Below are positions 54,689 to 64,000 of a DNA stretch of 64,000 nt, piece after piece. The notes under the pieces are model-generated. The model did no database searches, was not told where the DNA came from, and saw nothing but the letters and a program-made list of their open reading frames with translations. Origin of the DNA: Annona cherimola (lineage: Eukaryota > Streptophyta > Magnoliopsida > Magnoliales > Annonaceae); contig CM059977.1 in assembly GCA_030490835.1 (NCBI GenBank), positions 9,762,765-9,826,764 of the forward strand, in the 5' to 3' direction. The stretch's first letter is position 1. The number at the start of each line of letters is the position of its first letter. A program made the position numbers and the translations under genes.

Positions 54689-57600
54689 CTGGAAGAGCTG
54701 CAAATGGAAGTTCGGATCGAGAGACGGCCAAGACGAACAAGCAGGAATTGGATAGCTTTCAAAAAAAACACCATGCTTGCTGATTGACTCAGATGTGGAA
54801 GCAACGGCCCCCACAAGCAGTTTGACGGCTTCGTTTCGCAGGTGCACTTCACTTAAACCCTTCTTTTCGTTCTTTCTGAGAAACTCCATGAACTTGCAAC
54901 TTTCAGGGAGTCAGTTAAAATAGCTTGCAAGTTCAGTAATAAATAATAATAATAATAATAATAAGATTAAATACTGGGTTAGAATTTTAGGATAACGTCT
55001 TCTGATTTGCTTTAGATATATAGTGGGTTTCATCAAATGTCTTAAATTTAGAGCAATGCCTTTTTCTCTCTTTTTTATGAAATAGAGCAATGCCTGTTGA
55101 TTTGTCATAATATTGCAAAATTTATAGGACTTTTAACTTTTAAACTATGGTACATATCGAATTTATGATTGGCTTATGTTTCTCCGAAACTCTTTTCATT
55201 TTTTAATATCATAATGCTTATGAAAAAATCATATAGAAAACGTTTTATTTGTCTAATATTATCGTTAACGAGCTTTATGTAAAAAGTATAAAATTAATTT
55301 AATGAAATGGTTTATGATAAATATCAATTTTAAAATTATATTTTCAATGTTTAAAATATCATTACTACTTGAATAAAAATATTATTACATTCTACTGTAT
55401 AGGCAAATGGATTTAAACTTTTTATTATTTACACATATTTTTAAACAAATATTGTCATACGTATATTTCATTTGAATTAAAATTTCTCTTGTGTATGGAC
55501 AAATACTGTTAAATACAATGAAAGGATTGAATATTAACTCAAATATTAAAGTCTTAAAATTAAAAAAGGTCACATGGAATTGCTTGGCTGAGCGTTTATA
55601 ATTTTTAAATTTTATTTTATAGCTGACTGAGAAGGAATGTTAAGTGCCGATTTTTTAAATGATTTCAAAGTCGAAAGTAATAAATGATATTTTATAATAT
55701 TTAGGACGAACGTGACCGAAAGGAGGAATAGAAGTGTAACAAATGATGATATTAATAAAATACAAAGTGAAATAGCAGGGTCATTAGTACGTATGAAACA
55801 AACTAGTGTTGGGTGAAAGAGATACAGACCAAATATTCCTCTCTTGGGTCCCATCCAAACCGCGTGATTACTTTGCATAACAATTAACAACTCCCTGATT
55901 CCGATTCAATCACAAATTTTTCTTTCTTTCATTTTTTATTTTAAAAAAAAAAAAAGAAAAAACGGAAGAAAATTTTCGCCTTTTAAAATGAGGATGCGAT
56001 AGCCGAACGAACTTTCAACGGTCGAGATTCAAGTACTACCAAACACCATGGCTGCTGGCCGCGTGGCTGGGATGTGACGCTGAAGCCTCATCATCTTGCA
56101 TATTCAAGTTGCGACTGGGGATTCTGCGATTTTGGCATGGCCCGGAAGACTTGACCTGGAGTCTTCTTCGACTTTTACACGCAAACAGCAGAAAGGGGAG
56201 GGATACCTGATACACCGGACCTTTAATCTTCACTTCCAACCGCGCACATTTCTATGGTCCATGTGAGGATTGGTATCCATGAAACCAAAATGGATTTTAT
56301 CTCGATCATCTCTTTTACGGAATCCATCTAAAACCCAGCTGGAAATCATCTTGAAGAGAGTTATTCGAAATTTTGAAGGAGGATGTGCGGCGCAATCTAA
56401 GCTACCCGTGCAAATACGATGCATCGCTTTTTGCCGTGCAAGTTCGTTGAAGACTGAAGAGGTCAGAAAACGTCAACGTCCGTTTTTTTATCTCTCCCTC
56501 TGTCTCTTTCTCTCTCTTTTATTTCCTTTTATTTATTTATTTTTCTTTTGTGATGGCTTGTGCGAAGCGCACTACGGTGGGCCATTCTCGTCTCCGCCCA
56601 CCTGGTGGTTGGTGCACGTGGGTGTCATCTAAAGCGTTGATAATGAAGGGAACTCGGGTACTCCCGATTCAGAACTTGTAGCCAGATGATACCCGGGCCC
56701 AAATTTGATATGATCCGTCGGAGATAGAGTGGGCAGCGACAATATGGCAATGGCAAAATCTTACGAATTGGAAATTGTTATAATATTAAATAAGTAATTT
56801 TTAAAAAAAATTATATATTATTTACATTTAAGGTATGTTTGGGAAGAAACAAATCTTTTGGATAAAAAATTTTTAGCATAAAAGTTTTTAAAATGGAAAA
56901 ATAATATGATACAACGGAGTTAATAATGAGAAGTAAAAAAAATAAAATTAAAATAGATAAGTTTATTGTACGAGTTATTATGTATAAATGATTAAAAAAT
57001 AGAGTAATTGTATAAAAATATTTGAAAAAAATTAAAAAAATAAGATAATTATAAAGAGTAAAAAGTTTTAGAGTAAAAAATTTTTTTTTGAAAAAATTTT
57101 AGTATGGCCAAATATGCACTTAAATCAAAGATGGGACGACATGAGACGCTACATTTCCAATGCACTTTTACTTATTCCAAATACACATTTACTAATTCTC
57201 AATACAACTTTACCTATTCTCACTGCATTTTTATTGCAAATTCTCATCTCATCTCTATCGCATCCTATCGCATCTTTGAACAATTTTGTGAAATAATGCT
57301 CATCACTTTTAGCAAATGAAAAGACTTGTTTAAGCTTATCTAGACAAAATACATGAATATTATATTTCATATTATATTTTCATCAAAAAATATATTTCAT
57401 ATTATATAAAGTTTGGCGTATTATATATAAAAAAAGTTTGTTGTAGATCTGGTAATTTCAAAATTTACTATTAATATTATAAATTAAATAATGTGTATAG
57501 TGAGATTTTTGTTTTTCTTTATTTTTTTTATTAATTGATTTTTGTTATTTCGGCATACACAATACGCACGTCATTCAAGTAAAATGCCAGGCTGTGGCGT

Positions 57601-58181
57601 TAGTTTTGGTTCTGCGCACTTATTTTCGTGTCTTTATGATTATTTAGATAACCCTATACCATGCATGTCCATTTTATGCACTTAGGGTACGTTTGATAAT
57701 GAGTTAAGAATGAAAAAAAAAATTATAGAATTTTTTTTAAAAAAATTAGAAAATAATGTGATATGATATAAGTGATTATTAGAAGTAAAGAAAATAAGAA
57801 TAAAATATATGTGATGGTTGTTTAAAACATGTGAAATAATAATTGAAAATAGACATAATAATTGAAGAATAGGGTTGTTAGGAGTTAAAATGTTAAATTA
57901 TACTAAAAAGACAGAAAAAGCGGTGAAATTTTTTCTTGTTCCCTTTTATCAAAATTACCCTCGTAAATAAATAAATTTTTTTTTATCAAAAATCATATCT
58001 GCCAAAATAATGGAAAATTCTAAACGCTCATGTTGACCGATATTAAAAATCTTCAGTTAATTTTATGTTTTACAATAGACTAGGCAAAAATCTTTCATTC
58101 AACTATTGTTCTTTAATAGATGAGTCGTGATAGTTGTTAGGATACGTTTTATATGATTTAAACCTTTTTTTAAGAGTGATT
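54689..58181. promoter_or_regulatory. FER-C leader exon, uninterrupted promoter region and post-FER spacer (unit 3)
   Basis: Positions 54689-54760 match the first leader exon of the other copies. Beyond that the sequence continues without insertion into the spacer shared with 11505-14804 and 35353-38730. The first few hundred bases should hold the native FER promoter, but I could not assign a TATA box or elements with confidence. No gene in the rest. MITE copy at about 56828-57118. Confidence 0.6.
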
Positions 58182-58943
58182 TTGTCATCTCGTGCTAAGT
58201 AAATATTCCACTTAGCTCACCTTAAAAAACCTATTTGTAACAAATTTTTTTACTTTTTTATTCGTGCACTTGTTTATCTAAGTGTATTAACATAGAAGAG
58301 TGATCATATTAGCCTTCACCTTAAAAAACCTATTTACAACAACTTTTTTTTTTACTTTTTTTTTCGTGCACTTGTTTATCTAAGTGTATTTAACACATAG
58401 ACTAATTTTCATCATTTTTGAATATGTTTATGTATTTTTTTGAGATTTTTAAACATCTATGTATATATATGTATTTAAAATATCCTTATTTTTAAAAATC
58501 TAAAAAAATATATACACATATCCAAAAATGGTAAAACTTGATTTATATATTAAATACACTTAGATAAACAAGTGTATGAAGAAAAAAAAAGTTGCTTTAA
58601 ATAGGATTTTTGAGGTGGGCTAAGTGAAACATTTACTTAGCCCGGACTAACAGGATCATTATTCTTTAACATATGGACCAAGTTTTACCATTTTTTAATA
58701 TGTTTATCTATTTTTTGAGATTTTTAAATATCTATGTGTGTATATGTATTTAAAATACACTTATTTTTAAAAATCTAAAAAAATATATACACATATCCAA
58801 AAATGGTAAAACTTGATTTATATATTAAATCTCTTAGATAAACAAGTGTATGAAGAAAAAAATAAAAAAAATTGTTTTAAATATGATTTTGAAGGTGGGT
58901 TAAATGAGATATTTACTTAGCCCGGCTAATAAGTTCATTCCTC
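58182..58943. mobile_element. Compound MITE, unit 3 copy of 38731-39492
   Basis: Essentially identical to the unit 2 copy (a single homopolymer length change noticed). Same nested ends. Confidence 0.68.
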
Positions 58944-59985
58944 TTTTTTTTTTTTTTTTTATACCAGGATTGTCTTGTATTTACTCCCCACAGTAGTCCA
59001 AAAGGAGATTATTTACAATGCAATTCGGTGGGCATTCCCACCATGTTTTAAGAAAGTCAGACATCGAGGAAGCATACTTAGCCAGAAATGAGCAACTTAA
59101 TTTCCACTGCGTAGCACGTGTGAACTCAACAAAATGAAACGAGTTAGCACAAGACCTGATTTCATCAAGCTAAATCCCCAAAGTAGACCGAGCAAGAGTA
59201 CCATCCCTAAGCAAAGTCACCAGAATAAGGGAATCACTTTCCAAGTTGATCGATTCTAGCTGCATTTTGGAACCCCAATTTGTACCTAGATTAGTGGCAA
59301 TAGCTTCCATTTGCAGCAAATAAGTGATGTCTTCCTATCTCCAGCATTTTGCAGTAATAACTACTCCAAACCCCGTCCATTTGTCCATTTCATTTCTGCA
59401 TCCGTCCACATTGATTTTGTGGTTTCCTGTGCTGGACGAGTCCATCTTGGCTGAAGGCTTGTGGAACAGACACCCAAGGTCATCATCCTAATTGCTGTTG
59501 TGCATTGATCTCTGAAAGATCTACTCCACTCTAGAATATTATCCATCAATGGTAGCATCCCCTCTTCTCACAGCCTATTCCAAATGTTCCATGCTCTCCA
59601 GCACAGAATGACAAACAGGCAAAGATGCTCATCCTTCCGCATTCCTGCCAAAACTCTAAAGATACATTTTACTGTACCTCTGGGAGTCCATAGCAATCTG
59701 TCTAGAACCAGCTGTCTTCTTTTAGCTCCTTTACTTTGTCGCACCATACAAATAGATGCTTGAAGTCTTCTCTGCACATCTGGCAGAAATCACACAATGG
59801 ATTCAACAATATACCTCTCCTTTGAAGATTGTATTTTGTAGCAAATGAGTTCAGCAGTCAACATCTGATATGCTGATTTAACGCTGTAAATGCCATTGGG
59901 TTCCTTCTTCCAGAATCATGAGTTACCCGACTCATTGCTTTTATTGTGGGCAGATGGGCCTATGTAGGAACAGCCCATGTTATTT
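58944..59985 (-). pseudogene. LINE fragment, unit 3, with internal 132-bp deletion
   Basis: Same fragment as units 1 and 2, uninterrupted by the LTR element (empty CATAC at 59073-59077). A 132-bp deletion joins GTATTTTGTAG directly to CAAATGAGTTC at 59839-59841, removing the first half of the zf-RVT block. The TAG at the junction occurs at both deletion ends in unit 2 (46793-46795 and 46925-46927). Confidence 0.85.
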
Positions 59986-61210
59986 CATGTTTCGGTTTGT
60001 TGTGAAGAGACGGAGATGCCCGACAAAGGGAGAAAACATAGGAACGACAACGACCGGTTGTAAGACGAAATTTAAATAAAAATTCTTACATTAATTTTAT
60101 AAGAGAGAGTGGTCTCAATAATAAGACCACCACCAAAAACCTAAATTGTGATAGGGTCAAGTTAATTGGTCTATTTTTTTCATGATAGTCTCTACAACTC
60201 CTAGATTATTTAATATTTTCCTAAAAAATAAAAAAATGAATCTCGCATTTCCGTCAACTACCGTGTTAGACCATTCGTTCGAATTCGGGATATGGATTCA
60301 AATGAAGATGGAACAGGAGTTAATTAAATTTTTTATTTTGGAAAAAATCCTCTAATTTGTTATGTATCCACAATGTTTCATAATTTCCTCTCTTGTTCAT
60401 ATCATTTTATCATAAATCTTCCTTATGCCCGTGCCATCAAAATAACTATTATTTGCGCTAATGAAAAGATGATTATGCTCTTTAAACTTTACTATTTGAG
60501 ATAATTTAATCTTAATATGACTCAATTGATGATAATAAATTAACAATGTATTGTAATAAATTACTCAAAAATCATATTAAAATTAAATTCTTTTAATTAA
60601 GAAAGTTTTAAAGCAGCGAAATTGTCTTTTGGTAATTAACGGTTGTATTAATGACATAGGCGTAATAAGAATTTATGGTCAAATGTTATGGGCATAAGAA
60701 AAAATTAGTATAACGTTATTGGTATACTAGAAGTTGGTGCAAATGTTATAAATATAAAATGAATTTTCCCTTTTATTTTCAAAAGAAAGTTTCTCTTCAG
60801 TGATACATAACAACTCATTTTTCTTATTTCTTATATTATTTTTTTTTCCATTTCTCATGCTATTTTTCTTATTTCCAACATTATTTTTCACATCACAGTG
60901 TACATCCATCGTTGCTCTTCTAATCTGCTCATCTCGTTCCACCGTCCTAAACAGCCCAAATAATGAAATGAAACACCTAAGAAACTACAGCGTTATACCC
61001 AAAAGCTTTTCACAATAGTTCCCAAAGAATTTAATAAACAAGCAGTATTTGCACACGACATCTTCCATCTTTACATCAACATGAACGAAAATAAGCAAAA
61101 ATTCAAAAATCCAACACACCTATTCCACACAGGTCCACACAAGGCAATCAACTATAGTTATTTGGGTTTCGCAGCAGCTCCAACTTGAAGCGGTGAATGG
61201 TATGTAAGCA
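59986..61210. other. AT-rich spacer between LINE and NLR fragment, unit 3
   Basis: Homologous to units 1 and 2, empty SINE target at 60117-60133. No gene seen. Confidence 0.7.
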
Positions 61211-62069
61211 TCAGTTCCGAACAAGGGTTGGAACTTGGAACCGCCGTTATCCGCAATCCATCCCACCACTGCTTTTCGTCCTCGATTTTTCCCAGAGACA
61301 GCACGGCCGCAGGGCTGCCTCGCAGCGGCTCCAGCTTCTTCAGACGAGGACAGCTCCGCACCAGAATCTCCTCAAGTGATTGCCAATCCGCTCCCGCTTC
61401 CGCATTCTAACGATGATCTTCATCTCCACCTCCCTTTCGCAGATGCTACGCAGCTTTGGCCCGAGAAACACGTTCGTCATCCCCCCTGCGATAGTCCACC
61501 TTCACTGAGGTCAGGTTCTTCATCGTCCGCCACGAACCGGCGGGAAACGGATAGGCCAGCTTGCCACATTTAGACACCTGCACGTCCGTTAGGTTCCGAA
61601 GCGGACCCTTCTCTTCCACCCATGACACTTCCTTCAGGTCCGGAAGGTCTTGCAATTCCAAACACCTTAAATTGTCCGGACATGCAGAAGTGTACTCCTT
61701 GAAAACGAACTGCGTGTGGTTACACTTGTGAATGGAGAGGCATTCGAGCCTCCGGAACTCGTCCGTCAGAAATATCCAAGAGAAGCGGCAGTTTATCAAT
61801 GTCAAACCCGCTGTTTTCTCCAATAGGACGCTTGCGAAGCCGGCGAAGAACGTGTGGCCGATGATGTCCATGCTCTTAATTATCTGAATGTCGATTGCCA
61901 GCTGCAGCAAGGGGGAGTGAGTTCTCTGCCAGCCTCGTTTGAAAGAGGCGGATACGAAATTTCTTCAAGTTTCTGAGACCAGACGAGTGCATGAGCCAGG
62001 ATGACTCCAGAGTCCAGTCCTCATCCATGTAGTCCAGGAACAAACGGGACAAATTCTTCAAACCAGACT
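61211..62069 (-). pseudogene. C-terminal LRR fragment of a CC-NB-LRR gene (unit 3)
   Basis: Best preserved of the three: 61446-61910 stays open across LRR text into CGKLAYPFPAGSW and MKNLTSVKVDY. A frame change then precedes SCPRLKKLEPLRG and KIEDEKQWWDGL. Small deletions near 61220 and 61255 remove part of the C-terminal WG...FQPLF block. The same 5' truncation is at 62069. Not a functional receptor. Confidence 0.85.
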
Positions 62070-62078
62070 TAGATGAAA

Positions 62079-63412
62079 ATTGTTCCTTTGTCTAATTAAA
62101 TAATGTTAAATACAGTGAAAAGATTAAATATTATTCAAAATATTAAAATCTTAAAATTAAAAAGGACTACATGAAATGCCTTGAGCGTTTATAATTTCTT
62201 TTTTATCGGTAACTGAGAAGGAATGTTAAGTACCGATCTTTTTTTTGAATGGAAACCGATCTTTTAAATGATTTTAAATAATTGTACAAAATTTAGGACG
62301 AACATGACCGAAAGGATGAGCAAAAGTGGAACAAAGGATGATACTAATAAAATAAAATGTGAAATAGCATGGTCAATCTGTATGAAACAAACTAGTGTTG
62401 GGGGAAAGAGATACAGGCCAAATATTCGTCTGTTGGGTCCCATCCAAACCGCTGATTACTTTGAATAACATGTCCCGGATTTCGATTCAATCACAATTTT
62501 TTTCTTTTTTCTTTTTTCTTTTTTATTTTTTTTAAGAAAAAGCGGAAGAAAATTTTCGCCTTTTAAAATGAGGATGCGATAGCCGAAGAAATATGCAACG
62601 GTCGAGATTCAAGTACTACCAAACACCATGGCTGAGTGGCTGGCATATGACGCCGAAGGGTCATCATCTCGCATGTCCAAGTTGGGACTTACGATATTGG
62701 CATGGCTCGGAAGACTTACCTGGAGTCTGCAACGACTTTACACGCAAACAGCTGAGAGCGAAGGGACACCGTATGGGCCAATTTTGGGTGTGGCAGGCAT
62801 ATGACGCCGAAGGGTCATCATCTCGCATGTCCAAGTTGGGACTTGAGACTTACGATTTTGGCATGGCTCGGAAGACTTACCTGGAGTCTGCATCGACTTT
62901 AAACGCAAACAGCTGAAAGCGAAGGGACACCGTATGGGCTAATTTTAGGTGTAAATCGTGTTAGGTCGACTCGGGTTAAGGTAAACTTAATTTTAACCTA
63001 CTTTGTAAAGATATCAATCCAACTTTACTTTCAATCATATTTTTTACACTTTAACCCAACCATATTGTAACCCTAGAAATCCGTCTTGATTTGGGTTAAA
63101 AATTGGATTAATAGACTATTGATAATAGTTAAACTCTTGTTGACTTAATTTTCTAAAATAAACAGAAACAATAACAACTTATAGAATATCTATTTTCGCA
63201 ATTAAAATGGCAATACTTCATCTAAAGGGACACAACACATGAGGCAAAGCGCAGTAGCAGTTGGTAGGAGAGGGATATTGGGAGACCAAGTTGCGCAGGA
63301 GGGTTTATGAGAGGGAGAAGATGATAAAGAGCCTTGTTGTTGGGAATCATGGAGGATAGCAGCGCTGGTGGCATCAACCATAGAGGGTAGCATGGTCAAT
63401 AGCGTCCGACAT
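62079..63412. other. Right-flank spacer, diverging from the unit after about 62320
   Basis: 62079-62320 follows the post-NLR spacer (compare 49160-49400). From 62320 it instead resembles the post-FER spacer (36285-36480, then 36525-36680), as if the two related spacers had recombined. 62956-63412 is unremarkable, with short open frames I do not recognise. Confidence 0.6.
62642..62955. repeat. Two-copy tandem duplication, ~154-bp period
   Basis: GGCATATGACGCCGAAGGGT begins at 62642 and again at 62796. Each copy continues through CATGGCTCGGAAGACTTACC and AAGGGACACCGTATGGGC. Equivalent single-copy sequence is at about 36610-36760. Confidence 0.85.
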
Positions 63413-63417
63413 GGAGG

Positions 63418-63823
63418 TGTAACATCCAACATCGGTTAGGATGAAGGGAGCCTGGGCTATAAGTGGAGGCCGCCGGTAACTCTGTCGATGCGCTTTTTGG
63501 GATACATTCAGGGTATCCAGAAGGACAAAATCGTGCGGGCTAAGGCCCAAAGCGGACAATACCTGTGACAGTTGGGTCGGGGCGTTACAAATGATATAAG
63601 AGTAGACTCCCGATATCCTGCTGGTGTGTTCAGCGGGAACTCATCCAGCGAGGACGCTGGAGCCCCAAGGGGGGTGGATGTAACATCCCACATCGGTTAG
63701 GATGAAGGAGGGAGCCTGGGCTATAAATGGAGGCTGCTGGTAACTCTGTCGAGGCGTTTTTTGGGGTATATTCAAGGTACCCAAAGCGGACAATACCTGC
63801 GACAGTTGGATCAGGGCATTACA
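63418..63823 (+). mobile_element. TRIM (terminal-repeat retrotransposon in miniature), complete
   Basis: LTRs at 63418-63589 (172 bp) and 63679-63823 (145 bp, with an internal deletion) start TGTAACATCC and end TTACA. They share CATCGGTTAGGATGAA and AAAGCGGACAATACCTG. A GGAGG duplication flanks (63413-63417 and 63824-63828). The 89-bp interior opens with TGATATAAGAGTAGAC, a decayed form of the Met-type primer site, and ends with a purine-rich CCCCAAGGGGGGTGGA. No coding capacity. Confidence 0.92.
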
Positions 63824-63828
63824 GGAGG

Positions 63829-64000
63829 ACTGGATGAAGAAAAGGGAGGAGAGACCAGACAGCTAAGACGCCGAAAATCATGGAGGGCAGTAACACTGGT
63901 AGCGTTGTAATGAGAGTGAGGGACGACGGAGATGGACCGAGGCACGGGTGTTATGTATCGCTTTTGCAAGAACAAGATGGGAGGAGAAGAAAGCTGAAAG
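63829..64000. other. Unannotated right edge
   Basis: Purine-rich single-copy sequence continuing the flank of the TRIM (a phrase ATCATGGAGG is shared with about 63345). Nothing identifiable before the window ends. Confidence 0.4.

Overview
This is nuclear DNA from a flowering plant. The species cannot be fixed from sequence alone. The evidence is two intact CrRLK1L/FERONIA-type receptor kinases with 5'-UTR introns, plant-type LTR retrotransposons (one primed by initiator tRNA-Met), an L1-type LINE, a tRNA-derived SINE, Mutator and hAT elements, a TRIM, and fragments of a CC-NB-LRR gene, an MRS2/CorA magnesium transporter and (probably) a MAP3K-epsilon gene. Nothing prokaryotic was seen.

The backbone is a tandem array of one ancestral unit, all genes on the minus strand. 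Reading left to right, each unit is: FER-like gene, promoter and AT-rich spacer, 3' part of a LINE, 3' end of an NLR gene, second spacer, then the next FER-like gene. Unit 1 holds FER-A (1-4533, cut by the window edge), spacer 11505-14804, LINE 14805-15985, NLR 17540-18417 and spacer 27394-29700. Unit 2 holds FER-B (29730-32444), spacer 35353-39492, LINE in two pieces (39493-39626 and 46033-47070), NLR 48272-49150 and spacer 49151-51480. Unit 3 holds FER-C (51492-54227), spacer 54789-58943, LINE 58944-59985 and NLR 61211-62069, then diverges after about 62320. FER-B and FER-C look functional. FER-A is a pseudogene with a nonsense codon, a frameshift and a retrotransposon insertion.

Later insertions broke up units 1 and 2, and unit 3 keeps the matching sites empty, so most insertions can be delimited to the base. 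Unit 1 carries a 2.48-kb gag-only LTR element inside FER-A (546-3023), a 6.96-kb Mutator-like element with captured MRS2 exons (4534-11495), a SINE (16140-16440) and an 8.96-kb Mutator-like element made largely of three tandem-repeat families (18427-27384). Unit 2 carries a 2.37-kb hAT-like element with a MAP3K-epsilon-like exon (32983-35352) and a very young 6.4-kb gag-only LTR retrotransposon (39627-46027). A complete 406-bp TRIM lies near the right edge (63418-63823).

The host genes with a clear role are the two receptor kinases. By family knowledge they act at the plasma membrane as cell-wall and RALF-peptide sensors. Their differences are concentrated in the extracellular malectin-like region while the kinase domain is nearly unchanged. 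The NLR, LINE, MRS2 and MAP3K pieces are all incomplete.
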